From NCBI GenBank assembly GCA_948567375.1, contig OX419759.1, forward strand, positions 6,602,744 through 6,666,743: a DNA stretch of 64,000 nt. The letters are read 5' to 3'. The translations under genes were made by a program, and so were the position numbers. Shown here one piece after another: positions 27,001 through 37,030 of this stretch. Each line of letters opens with the position of its first letter. Within the stretch, counting starts at the first letter, position 1. This DNA comes from Lunularia cruciata. Lineage: Eukaryota > Streptophyta > Marchantiopsida > Lunulariales > Lunulariaceae. The notes below the pieces were generated by a model. That model was not told the DNA's origin and ran no database searches. It saw only the letters and a list, made by a program, of their open reading frames with translations.

Positions 27001-28289
27001 AATACCATGCAAGGATTTTGCACCATGTCTTCTTGATGAATCTGCTCCTTCAACCCTTGTTTGAAAGTGTCAAGAGCCTCTGCTGGACTCATGTCGGTTA
27101 TTACGACTTATAGATCTAAAAGTACCTCCACATACTCTTGAATGTTGTTCTTCTGTCTCAATCTTCATAGTCAGGTTCAGGCAATTTGCATAGAATCCAT
27201 TGATTGGAAATTCTTCAACAATCCTTCTTGCATTGCTGTCCACATGACCTCCCTTCTCTTTGCCAACATGGATTGTTCCCAAGCATCATACCATGTGAGG
27301 GCTTTATCGGTCAAGTACCCACATGCAAACACGCTTGCAACATGCTCCGTGATTTGTGTTGAGAACAATCGGAAATATCAATTCATTCTTGAGATCCAAT
27401 TTTCCACTACTCTTATTGTATGCTGCTCCTTATAAGGCTCAATATTGCAGATCTTCTTCATCTGGAGTAGCAATGTGACTTCATTGTTGATAGGGTCCAT
27501 AGGCACAAGTGCCTCTCCAAGTACTTTAGTTATAGGTATTGGGTTTTCAGACGGCTCTTCTTCTTGCATTGCTTGATTGTTCCTAAGGATCTGCACTTGA
27601 CTTTGTAATGTCTCCATGGTCATCTTAATCTCTCAAAATTCATTCAACATCCCTTGCACTAGCTCTTGCAATTGCGGATCTATGGTTCTTACAACACTTA
27701 ATTGCTAATGACTACATCAATATAGAGTCAATATGATCACTTTAGAAGGTGCAAAAACTATCAGAACTACCATTGGGACCTTAGAAGATATCACTCATTG
27801 ATAATACTCCTCACCAAAATTCCTCGCCACAAAATCTCTAAACATCACTTTTGGTCTCACTACATAATGAATTTCTACTTGAATGTTGAAAGGGAGAGGA
27901 TTTGGGATATTCAAATCCATACCATCATAATAGAATGTAGATTTTCAAATCCCACTCCACTCTATTATATACCACCATAGGTAGAATCATCGGGTTTGGT
28001 GAGTTCATCATCCTGTCCATGAATTTTGCTCCAAAGTGATAAACTAATGATACTCTTATTTGCTCACGTTGGATGTACATAACCTTGATGTGGAATGGAT
28101 TCAAGATTGGAAAGCTAGGTGCGGGAAATTGTCCTCCCGGTGCATCCATCCCATCCGCTCTCTAAAGTCCTTCCTAAGTCTAGCAATTACTCTCTATTTT
28201 CCACCTCAAATTACTCAGTTTCAGTAGTTCGTGGTCTTCCAAGAGGGGCGATCTACTCTCTTGGACTAAAACACTCGCTTTGATACCAT

Positions 28290-29028
28290 TGAAATACTCC
28301 GAGGGCTAGAGAAGAGAGAAAACACAGATTTCACACTCAATCATCCGATGCCCTAGAGGAGCACCTTCTCTTTATTATATAGACAAAGAAGATCTCCTCC
28401 AAGGATTCTCCACCATAGGATTAGGCACACGGATAGGTGACATGTCAACAAGCTCCACCCTTAGATTACTTACTTGGATGGGTAACATGTCGATCTAGGT
28501 CCTATATGGTTGGTCAAATAAGCTTTGACTGGAGGGAATCTTTTAGGGAATCTTCTTATAGGAATCTTAGAATCACATGGGTAAGGTACCATTGGAAAGC
28601 TCTCATTGAGAAAAACTTAGGTGGAGGGAAGGTTAGCCTTTCTTGAACTTTGAGGGGGAACAACTGCACATTTTTGAGGCCTAATTCATCTATTTAGGCC
28701 TCCGAAATTACCTTCAAAGATTAGGCATATTTTGGTTCATACTCTATTAGTAGAAGTCCCTTTATGGTGATACTTCTTTCTGATTTGTTTAGTCCATCAT
28801 GTGTAACATCCTTCCAGATGTTATTGAACCAATTCTCACCTTTAAATCATATGTCTAGCTATTGGTTCTAAGGTTTTCAAATCTATTTTGGTTTCTGCCC
28901 TATTAGTAGAAGTACTCTTTTGGTGATACTTCTATTTGATCTATTTTGACCATCATGTATAACATCATTCTTGATGTTACTAAACCAAATTTCACATCTA
29001 GATCATATGGTTAGCTCTTAGTATTACA
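28290..29028 (-). repeat. 5' LTR of element F
   Basis: A 739-bp LTR in reverse orientation ending GTATTACA directly before the right CTTGG target copy. The complement of the initiator-Met tRNA primer site (TTTGATACCA) flanks it at about 28279-28289. Confidence 0.9.
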
Positions 29029-29033
29029 CTTGG

Positions 29034-29307
29034 TTGGTCATGGGCTATCGGTTCAACCGACAAGTCTCTTTAGCATCCTTCTCTCTGTACTTTCTACTCT
29101 ATGGATGAGAACTAAATTTACCTGCATCCATTTGTCAAGATGCTATTGTAATCTTGGATTTGGATGATCCGGATGTATGGGTGACCACATGTTCTCAACG
29201 GGTAGAGATCTTTTGGAGAGTGATGCTGATGGTCTTTGAGAACTTGGCGATTGCTCAACACAGAGATACCTTATGCTATGCTACTATTCAAGGAGGAGGT
29301 TATAGAT
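29034..29307 (+). mobile_element. Element D, integrase segment between F and G
   Basis: Removing element F makes the integrase reading of D run on into this segment (…LPW then LVMGYRFNRQ…). It includes a stretch reading DLDDPDVWVTTCSQRVE. It ends at about 29307, where B-family leader sequence begins. Its last 45 bp or so correspond to the first part of the D sequence resuming at 35808, so the two D pieces overlap rather than abut. Confidence 0.8.
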
Positions 29308-29775
29308 CCATCCATCCCATCCGCTCTCTAAAGTCCTCCCTAAGTCTAGCAATTTCCCTATGTTCTCCACCTCAAATTACTCAGTTTCAGTAGTTTGTGC
29401 TCTTCTAAGAGGGGTGATCCACTCTCTTGGACTAAAACACTAGCTCTGATACCATTGTAATACTCCAAGGACAAGAGAAAAAAAAATTTCACATTCAATC
29501 ATCCGATGCCCCAAAAGAGCACCTTCTCTTTATTATATAGACAAAGAGTCTCTCTTCCAAGGAAACTCCACCGTAGGATTAGGTACACAAATAGGTGACA
29601 TGTCAACAAGCTCCACCCTTGGTGTAACAATATGGAGTTTAGCGACAAAGTTAGTTGAGCTTATGAAGTAGATAATAAGACAAAATAGCCTAGAATATTC
29701 TAGAAGCATCTAAGAAGCTTCTTAGGAAGCTTCCCAACTAGTTAACTTGCGCCCTAAGCAGGTAGCTTCTAGAAG

Positions 29776-29793
29776 GAAGCTTCTAGAAGCTTC
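29776..29793 (+). promoter_or_regulatory. Perfect four-unit heat-shock element in the Y LTR
   Basis: GAAGCTTCTAGAAGCTTC is four alternating GAA/TTC units each separated by two bases, the arrangement bound by trimeric heat-shock factors. The same site occurs at 34996-35013. Further GAAnnTTC dyads lie on both sides, all upstream of the TATA box at 29934. That HSF binds here is inference from the motif. Confidence 0.6.
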
Positions 29794-29933
29794 TAACTAG
29801 CTTAGCTTGCACGCCAAGTAGGCGGCTTCTAGAAGGAAGCTTGTTGAGAAGCTTCCTAGTTAACTTGGCTTGCACTCCAAGAAAGCGGCTCAAGGAAACT
29901 TCTTGAGAAGCTTCAAGGGTCTTGTATGCTACC

Positions 29934-29941
29934 TATAAATA
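29934..29941 (+). promoter_or_regulatory. TATA box of the Y LTR
   Basis: TATAAATA lies about 110 bp before the LTR end and downstream of the heat-shock-element-like cluster, a usual position for a plant LTR core promoter. Related TATTTATAG-type sequences (reverse complement) occur at the same place in the A-family LTR at about 14588. Confidence 0.65.
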
Positions 29942-30045
29942 CCAAGGCCGAAGCTCATGCTAGGCATTCGGAGTTTTCCCTCATTCAAGTGTCCCAATGT
30001 GAGTTTCCATTCTCCTATTTCTCTCCTCGGTTTCGGTCTTTTACA

Positions 30046-30058
30046 TTGGTATCAGAGC
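30046..30058 (+). other. Primer-binding site of element Y
   Basis: TTGGTATCAGAGC begins right after the LTR terminus. TGGTATCAGAGC is complementary to the 3' end of plant initiator-methionine tRNA, the common primer for plant LTR retrotransposons. Confidence 0.9.
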
Positions 30059-30316
30059 AGGAATGGGATGGATGGAATTTATGGACCACCAAATCCACTT
30101 CCGCCAAACCATTGGGACTTTCATGTCCAGATATTACCAAAGCATCGTTTCACACAATTCATCACCTCACGCTTTGGGCATGACTTTCTACATATGATCA
30201 CCGTGTCAGAGGAACCCTTGATACTTCCAGTTGTAACTTATGGAGAACGGTGGACGTGTTGTATCTATGTGTTAATCAACTAGATAAATTGAGAGAAGTG
30301 GAATAGAGTAGTAGCG

Positions 30317-31200
30317 ATGGCGGCAATACCGGATGTTATCCTTGCAATGCAACAACAAATCGAGCATCTTACTCGATTGTTGGATGAACGAGACCAGCAA
30401 CGACGAGAACAGATAGACAGAGCGCCAATTCGAGATGGAGAAGATCGCATTCGATTTCCGAAACCCAAGGTGTTTGAAGGCAAGAATCTTCCAGGCATAG
30501 TGGAGAATTTTGTGTTTGACTATGAACGTTACTTTGAAGCCACCAATCTTCAAGACGAGCGGAAACAAATTCTCTTGGCTTCTAGCCAGTTGGATGGCGT
30601 GGCAAAACTTTGGTGGCGATTCCGAGTAGAAAGAGCTGAACAACAAATTGTTACACCAATTTTGACATGGGCAGAATTCAAGGATGCAATACTTGGTCGA
30701 TTTCAGACTATAAATGCCACCCAAGCTGCACGAGATAAATTGGCGGAGTTGAGGCAGATTGGCTTAGTGAGAAGCTACATCACACAAGTTCAGAATATCA
30801 TCATGCAAATTCCAAATATCCAAGAAGGTGAAGTTCTGGATCGATTTGTGCGAGGATTGAAGTCACGAACCAGATTGGAGGTGACCATGCGAGAGCCACA
30901 GAACGTAGAAGAAGCCATGCAATTGGCTGAGCGTTTTGATTCCTTAGTTGCCACAACTTGGTCTCGACCTCGACCTACACAAAACATACCCGTACCACGA
31001 GTGGAAGAACCGGTACCAATGGAGATTGATGCTATCCAGCGAAGACTACTTGGCACAGTAGATAGAGAAAGATTATGACAAAATGGAGGTTGTTTTTATT
31101 GTCGCCAGTTGGGGCATCGCATTGCTGAATGTCCACTCAAGAATGGACGACCTCGACAAGTTGCCCAAGTGGAGGTTGTGGAGCGGAATGATCCGGGAAA
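30317..31200 (+). other. Element Y gag region
   Basis: This region encodes the capsid-like gag: an N-terminal Gln/Arg-rich coiled-coil-like segment, then a retrotransposon gag domain with the FENFVFDYERYF-like and KLWWRF-like landmarks typical of plant gypsy gag, then a CCHC zinc knuckle near 31085-31130 (C-x2-C-x4-H-x4-C). The start codon at 30317 follows about 270 bp of leader. It belongs to the young element and is treated as part of a fossil. Confidence 0.85.
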
Positions 31201-31239
31201 CAAGGAATCCCAGTAGGAGATTTCGAGCCACCTACTGGG

Positions 31240-34200
31240 AACTTGATTAGTTCCAATGGGATTGAAGGCTCGACCTATGCAAGTTTGCTTCACTTGCAAG
31301 GTATGATATCTAATCGGGGTTGTAGAATTTTGGTTGATTCTGGAAGTTCGGAGAATTGCATGTCTATGCAAGTAGCAAAGGAATTGGGTATTCCTATCAA
31401 GCCAGTGATTGGAAGTAGTTTGATGATGGCGGATGGTAGAAAGGGTTCTGCATTCCGCACCTTGCATCCCGTTACCTTCAAGATTGGGAAGGAGTATTTG
31501 GAGTGTATGAGGTTTGTAGTGGCACCTCTACACTATGATATCATTCTAGGTCTACCTTGGCTTGAATGTCATAAGGTTCAATTTGATTGGACCCGACACC
31601 AAATTCAAGTACAACACCAAGGTAGGAATTTCCGATTAGGTTGTCTGGCACCTCTGAGTAAGACACCTAAGAATAGTCAGTCCCAAGATGGGAAGTTTGT
31701 CGAGAAGGTAGCCATAGAGCGAATCTGGAAGGGAGATGAGTCCCAAGATGGGAAGTTTGCCAGGAAGGCAACCATGGAGCAAGCTTGGAAGAGAGATGAG
31801 TCCCTAGAAGGGAAGTTTGTGAATGAAGCAGCCATAGAGCAAGCTTTGGAGGACGATAAGTCTGTATTCGTGGTGTGGATCAAGCCGATTGCACAAGAAC
31901 AATCTGAGGAGGGCCAAGTGCCGCATCAAGCAATGGTTGATCGGATAGTTCAGGAGTTTGCAGATGTGTTTCCGGATGATCTGCCAAAGGGATTACCCTC
32001 CGATCGAGGTATGCCCTTCAAGATCAAGTTATTACCAGGGAGTACTCCAGTGAGTAGACCAATCTATCGGCTCTCACCAAAGGAGTTGGAGGAGTTGCGA
32101 ACAACACTTACAGAGTTGTTGGAGAAGGATTTCATACGACATAGTACCTCTCCGTGGGGAGCACCGGTACTATTTGTTCCAAAGAAGGATGGAGGACTTC
32201 GTTTCTGTATTGATTACCGTGGGCTCAATAAGCAAACCATGAAGAATGCATATCCCTTGCCTCGGATTGATGACCTGCTTGATCAACTAAGTGGAGCACG
32301 CTACTTTTCCAAGCTGGATCTTCGTAGCGGCTATTGGCAAATTCCTGTTGAAGGAGAGGAGGTGCAAAAGACTGCTTTTCGCACAAGGTATGGACATTTT
32401 GAGTGGAGAGTTCTACCTTTCGGACTCACTAATGCTCCAGCAGTCTTCATGGATCAGATGCATCGAGTGTTGGAGGGACTATTGGATCGGTCCGTGGTGG
32501 TGTTCTTAGATGATATCTTAATCTATAGCAGGACAGAGGCAGAACATGTGAATCATGTGCGAGAAGTCCTAAGACGACTACGACAGTGGAAATTTTACTA
32601 CAAGAAGTCAAAGTGTGCTTTCTGGCAGAAGGAGGTTACCTTCTTGGGTCATAAGATCTCATCAGAGGGGATCAAGATGGAAGAAGAGAAGATCAAGGCC
32701 ATTACTAATTGGCCTACCCCGAAGGATGCTACAGAAGTACGAGCATTCAATGGACTGGCCAGTTTTTACCGACGGTTCATCCACTATTATGCTCACGTGG
32801 CTGCACCATTGACTGACCTCTTGGGAAAGAACTCGAGCTTCCAGTGGACCACCAAGCATGAAGAAGCATTCTAGAAGTTAAAGCATATGGTGTCTTCAAG
32901 ACCTATTCTTCAACCATATGACCCTCAACTACCTTGTGTGGTTGATTTTGATGCTTCTAACTTTGCAATTGGAGCTGTGTTGCAACAAGAATTTCCAGAT
33001 GGACTACATCCAATTGCCTTTGTGTCTCGCCGACTAAATACAGCGGAAAGAAATTACTCTGCTCGAGATCGGGAACAACTTGCAATGGTATATGCCACCA
33101 AGGTATGGAGGCATTATCTCTTGGGGAAACAAGTGATCATGCGAACTGATCACAAGCCATTGTTGCAGACCTTACACTTAGAGCACATGAAGAGCCGGCA
33201 TCATCGATGGGAAGAGCAACTCCAATTGTTTGACATCAAACTTGAGTACAAACCAGGTCAATTCCATGTCATTCCCGATGCTCTATCACGACGACCTGAT
33301 TTGAAGGATCTTCCTTTCATCACGGCGGCAATTACAACGGTGTCCATTGACCCTAAGGTCCACAATGAGTTTCAATCAGCTCTACGACAAGATCCCTTCT
33401 TCCAAATGGTACACGGTCATCTGACAGCATGCGACAAGGAGTACAACACCTTCTCGTTCAAGGAAGGCCTTTTATTCCATGCAGACCAGATCTATGTTCT
33501 AGCCAAATGTGATCTTCGACTTGTGCGCCTTCAAGAAGCCCATGATTTACCAATAGCTGGTCACATGGGAGTGGACAAGACCTTGGGCACCCTCCAATGC
33601 CAATGGTGGTGGCCCAACATGACACGAGATGTTCGAGACTTTGTCCGATCATGTGAGAGTTGCCAACGGAACAAGGCCAGCAACCAGAAGCCAAGTGGAC
33701 TCCTTCAACCACTCGCCATTCCATCCGCTCGTTGGGAGCATGTGAGCTTGGATCTCATCACATCCTTGCCAAAGACAAAACAAGGACACACCGCCATCGT
33801 GGTGTTTGTGGATAAGCTTAGTAAGCAAATCCACTTGGCACCAACTTGTGATACCGTGGATGCTCCCACCTTAGCACAAATCTACTTTGACAATGTCTTC
33901 AAGCATCATGGCATGCCACGCGTACTCATCTCCGACCGTGATCCTCGCTTTACCGGGAAGTTTTGGCAAGCACTCTTTCAGATACTCGGCACCAAGCTTG
34001 CTTTGTCCACGGCCTATCATCCTCAAACTGATGGACAAACCGAACGCGCCAATCGTACATTGGAGGATATGTTGTGGGCCTTTGTCAATGTCCACCATAC
34101 CAACTGGGATGAATGTCTTGCAGCTACAGAATTTGCCTACAACAATTCCAAACAGGCAAGCACTGGATTTTCTCCCTTCTTTCTCAATTTTGGCCAAGAT

Positions 34201-34810
34201 CCGCTTGTTCCAGATTCTCTTCTTGCTCCCCCTCCCTCTCAGGTTCCTCATACTTCTACATTCTTGACCACTATATCCCAATCTCTCCAACAAGCCAAAT
34301 CTCACCTCCTTGTTGCTCAGAATCGCCAAAAACAATATGCAGACCATCATCGTCGTGATCTCACCTTTGAAGTTGGTGATAAAGTCATGCTATCCTCTAG
34401 TAACCTCCCTCTCCCACTTGATACCCAAGTTCATAAACTTGCTCCTAATTGGATAGGACCCTTTGATATCACCCACATTATCTCTCCTGTTGCTTATCGT
34501 CTTGCCTTACCTTGTCACATGCGTATCCATCCTGTCTTTCATATTTCCAAGTTGAAACCCTTTGTTCCTAACCCTTCTTCCTTTTCCTCTCGAGTCCAAC
34601 CTCCCCCTCTTCCTGTCCCTATCAATGATCATGAGGAGTACAAAGTTGATCGTATCCTTGCGCGTCGCCATATTCAATGAGGCCGTCACCAACATACGGA
34701 GTACAAGGTCCTTTGGAAAGGGTATCCCCTTCATGATGCTACATGGGAACCTCTTTCTCACCTCCAGAATGCACAGATGGCCATCAAGGAATTCGAAGCT
34801 TCACTGGCGA
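31240..34810 (+). other. Element Y pol region
   Basis: Domains in order: retropepsin (VDSGSSENC near 31335), linker with three 60-bp repeats, reverse transcriptase ([10 protein letters not shown] near 32210; FLDDILIYS near 32500), RNase H (DFDASNFAIGAVL near 32945), integrase zinc finger and DDE core (DLITSLP near 33752; DRDPRF near 33935; YHPQTDGQTERANR near 34015), and a chromodomain after about 34620. The order PR-RT-RH-IN plus chromodomain assigns it to the chromovirus branch of Ty3/gypsy. Sequence quality is much better than in the other copies. Confidence 0.92.
31681..31860 (+). repeat. Three 60-bp in-frame tandem repeats in Y pol
   Basis: Units start at 31681, 31741 and 31801, each exactly 60 bp (20 codons). 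Each begins with an ESQDGKF- or ESLEGKF-like block and continues with a charged alpha-helical-looking segment. They lie in the linker between protease and reverse transcriptase. Confidence 0.9.
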
Positions 34811-34830
34811 CGAGGACGTCACCAACTAGC

Positions 34831-34842
34831 GGCGGGGGAATA
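34831..34842 (+). other. Polypurine tract of element Y
   Basis: GGCGGGGGAATA lies immediately upstream of the 3' LTR, the position and composition expected for plus-strand DNA priming. The corresponding site in element A is next to 2223. Confidence 0.8.
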
Positions 34843-35265
34843 TGTAACAATATAGAGTTTAGCAACAAAGTTAGTTGAGCTTATGAAGTAGATAATAAGA
34901 CAAAATAGCCTAGAATATTCTAGAAGCATCTAAGAAGCTTCTTAGGAAGCTTCCCAACTAGTTAACTTGCGCCCTAAGCAGGTAGCTTCTAGAAGGAAGC
35001 TTCTAGAAGCTTCTAACTAGCTTAGCTTGCACGCCAAGTAGGCGGCTTCTAGAAGGAAGCTTGTTGAGAAGCTTCCTAGTTAACTTGGCTTGCACTCCAA
35101 GAAAGCGGCTCAAGGAAACTTCTTGAGAAGCTTCAAGGGTCTTGTATGCTACCTATAAATACCAAGGCCGAAGCTCATGCTAGGCATTCGGAGTTTTCCC
35201 TCATTCAAGTGTCCCAATGTGAGTTTCCATTCTCCTATTTCTCTCCTCGGTTTCGGTCTTTTACA
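34843..35265 (+). repeat. 3' LTR of element Y
   Basis: 423 bp, same length as the 5' LTR, with two differences. It is followed at once by the second CTTGG target copy and the continuation of the interrupted B-family LTR. Confidence 0.96.
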
Positions 35266-36096
35266 CTTGGATTACTTACTTGGATGGGTGACATGTCGGT
35301 CCAGGTCCTATTTGGTTGGTCAAACAAGCTTTGACTAGAGGGAATCTTCTTATCGGAGAGTTTTCTTCTAAGAATCACATGGGTAAGGTACCATTGGAAA
35401 GCTCTCAATGAGACAAATTGGAGTGGACTGGGGGAAATATGCACATTTTTGAGGCCTAATTCATCCATTTAGGCCTCCAAAATTGCCTTACAAAGATTTT
35501 AGGCATATTTCGGTTCCTACTCTATTAGTAAAAGTCCCCTTTTGGTGATACCTCTTTCTGATCTGTTTAGTCCATCATGTGTAACATCTTTCCAGATATT
35601 ACCAAACCAATTCTCACCTTTAAATCGTATGTCTAGCTTTTGATTCTAAGGTTTTCAAGTCTATTTTGGTTCCTACCCTATTAGTAGAAGTACTCATTTG
35701 ATGATACTTCTATCTGATCTATTTTGACCATCATGTATAACATTATTCTAGATGTTACCAAACTAAATTTCACATCTAGATCATATGGCTAGCTCTTGGT
35801 ATTAGAGATTACTTACACTATGCTACCATTCAAGAAGGAAGTATAGACCCTCAATCTGTCAATTTCATCCAGGTGACTATGTATATCTACAGCAAACAAC
35901 AGTGATGACACTTGATGTTTTGATAGGCCGCATTATCTTGAGTGTTCGTGAGGTTTTGCCATTTGAAGTCCTTGTGTTAGAAAGACATGATTATGTTGTT
36001 TGGAAGGATCATGTGCGCAACTATGCGCCATGCCACCTCCCAAACATTGATGGTACTATGGATCCAAGCTTAGCACTTGTACGTGCAAGCTTGAGG

Positions 36097-36231
36097 TGTA
36101 TGTTATGTGGCTCTTCTGGTGGAGCTGCTACTATGTTAGTGTGTGATAGTTGTTTGAGAGGATGGCATATGGCATGTATGACTCCTCCCCTCACGGTGGT
36201 TCCTTAGGGACAGTAGTTATGTCCTAGATGT
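36097..36231 (+). other. PHD-finger domain at the end of element D pol
   Basis: The reading contains CMLC, then VCDSCLRGWHMAC, a TPPL…VP segment and a closing CPRC. This is the C4HC3 layout of a PHD zinc finger, with the family's GWH-x2-C and PPL…P hallmarks. It follows the integrase C-terminal region and precedes the polypurine tract and 3' LTR of D, the place where plant chromoviruses carry a chromodomain. It is part of a fossil element. Confidence 0.8.
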
Positions 36232-36383
36232 ACTTGACCTATAGCTAGTTCATTCTTATATGGTATAGATTGCAGACATGTAACTAATGATGGTGCTCCA
36301 TAGCATCCGGCCTCCTGATCTTTGCACATCATAGGGTATACCATATACTTGGAGTAGATGACTATCTGGAGCTAGGGGGCAAT

Positions 36384-36926
36384 TGTGGCACTTTAGAGTT
36401 TATGTATGACTTATGTGTGAGTTGTGCTTCGATAGTGTATGATGTTGATATCAATGTATGTTGTGTAGCAATAATTGTCATGCCATTTGTAGTTTCACAT
36501 CTAGATTGCTTGGACACTAGAGTTCCAATGATAGTAGTTAGAGGCATTTTGGCAATTACTCATAGACTACTTTCCGACGGTCAGATTTTGTGTTTGAGGT
36601 ACTGACTTCACAGTGGGGCCCACCGTCACTTTGCACCATTTGCACTGTCAAGTGTGCAGTCAGTGGGACCCTTAGGGTTCTAGACCTAGCTCAAGTCCAG
36701 GGGTATACTTTTGAAGTGTAGCTCCAGAGAGATCACTTCTTTGATGTTGAGCCTTTGAGTTCTTGGCTATGGTGTACAGAGGCCGGTGAGTGTCACATGG
36801 ATTCTCTTAGCTAGAGTGGGTGTGGCTTGATTGTAAGCAATGCCCAGTTGTTGGCAATTTATAGAGTGATAGATCAAGTACTGATCTGAGTTGAGTGGAT
36901 TTAAGTGTTGTAAACAATCTGATTAT
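36384..36926 (+). repeat. 3' LTR of element D
   Basis: It starts TGTGGCACTTTAG right after a purine-rich GCTAGGGGGCAAT tract and ends near CTGATTA. From 36476 it aligns with the left LTR at 15107. It is directly followed by another copy of its own first 105 bp or so (36927-37030). Confidence 0.78.
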
Positions 36927-37030
36927 TGTGGCACTTTAGAGTTTATGTATGACTTATGTGTGAGTTGTACATCTATAGTGTATGATGTTGACAGCAATGT
37001 ATGTTGTGTATTGATATATGTACGCAGAAC
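36927..37030 (+). repeat. Second, partial D LTR start
   Basis: This repeats the first ~105 bp of the D LTR (compare 36384-36475) immediately after the complete LTR. It ends where E sequence resumes. Such LTR-LTR tandem remains indicate recombination at the right end of D. Confidence 0.7.

Larger units (their letters stand above)
23385..29028 (-). mobile_element. Ty3/gypsy chromovirus F (B family), old, inserted in D
   Basis: F has LTRs at 23385-24080 and 28290-29028 and a perfect target duplication CTTGG (23380-23384, 29029-29033) within the integrase region of D. Right to left: primer site next to 28290, leader to about 27640, gag (about 27640-26800), CCHC (about 26770-26700), protease (about 26530-26290), reverse transcriptase (about 25900-25240), RNase H (about 25240-24940), second half of integrase (about 24900-24300), chromodomain (about 24290-24150) and a polypurine tract next to 24080. 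The tail of RNase H and the first half of integrase are missing, as in element B. Many breaks. Confidence 0.9.
29623..30045 (+). repeat. 5' LTR of element Y
   Basis: It begins TGTAACAATA and ends CTTTTACA. It contains many GAAnnTTC dyads between about 29700 and 29920 and a TATAAATA box at 29934-29941. It differs from the 3' LTR at two positions, both near its start. Confidence 0.96.
29623..35265 (+). mobile_element. Ty3/gypsy chromovirus Y, very young, nearly whole
   Basis: This is a 5,643-bp element with 423-bp LTRs at 29623-30045 and 34843-35265 differing at only two positions, and a perfect target duplication CTTGG (29618-29622, 35266-35270) inside a B-family LTR. A primer site follows the left LTR and a polypurine tract precedes the right one. 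Parts: gag (from 30317), CCHC knuckle (about 31085-31130), protease DSGS (about 31335), a 60-bp tandem repeat (31681-31860), reverse transcriptase (about 32000-32650), RNase H (about 32930-33300), integrase HHCC and DDE core (about 33550-34150), GPF-type C-terminus and chromodomain (about 34620-34800). All parts are present in order. The coding region has about three breaks, so it is probably not autonomous. The LTR identity marks it as the newest insertion in the window. Confidence 0.95.
29308..35807 (-). mobile_element. Element G (B family): leader fragment and LTR, split by Y
   Basis: 29308-29455 matches the leader and primer-site complement of element F (compare 28150-28289). A B-family LTR then runs from 29456 to 29622 and continues at 35271-35807 after the young element Y. 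Only this one LTR with about 150 bp of leader remains; gag and pol are absent. The right edge joins D at about 35808. No clean 5-bp target duplication is seen, which suggests formation by recombination rather than simple insertion. Confidence 0.75.
15107..37030 (+). mobile_element. Ty3/gypsy element D with C-terminal PHD finger, old, host of F, G and Y
   Basis: D is a third gypsy lineage. Its LTRs are at 15107-15576 (lacking the first ~90 bp) and 36384-36926. Parts: long leader; gag (about 16900-18100) with two CCHC knuckles (about 17930 and 18010); an open region with a retropepsin LDSGAQ motif (about 18980); reverse transcriptase (about 21150-21850, YIDD type); RNase H (about 22050-22400); integrase HHCC finger (about 22800-22935) and DDE core (from about 22960); more integrase at 29034-29307; its end at 35808-36090; and a C4HC3 PHD finger at about 36097-36231. 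Element F interrupts integrase at 23385-29028 and the G/Y complex at about 29308-35807. It is old, with many breaks. Confidence 0.85.

Noticed and set aside
29700-29930. AAGCTT-rich LTR block as a satellite or cloning artefact
   Set aside because: It lies at the same relative position in several independently diverged LTRs, so it is part of the family sequence.
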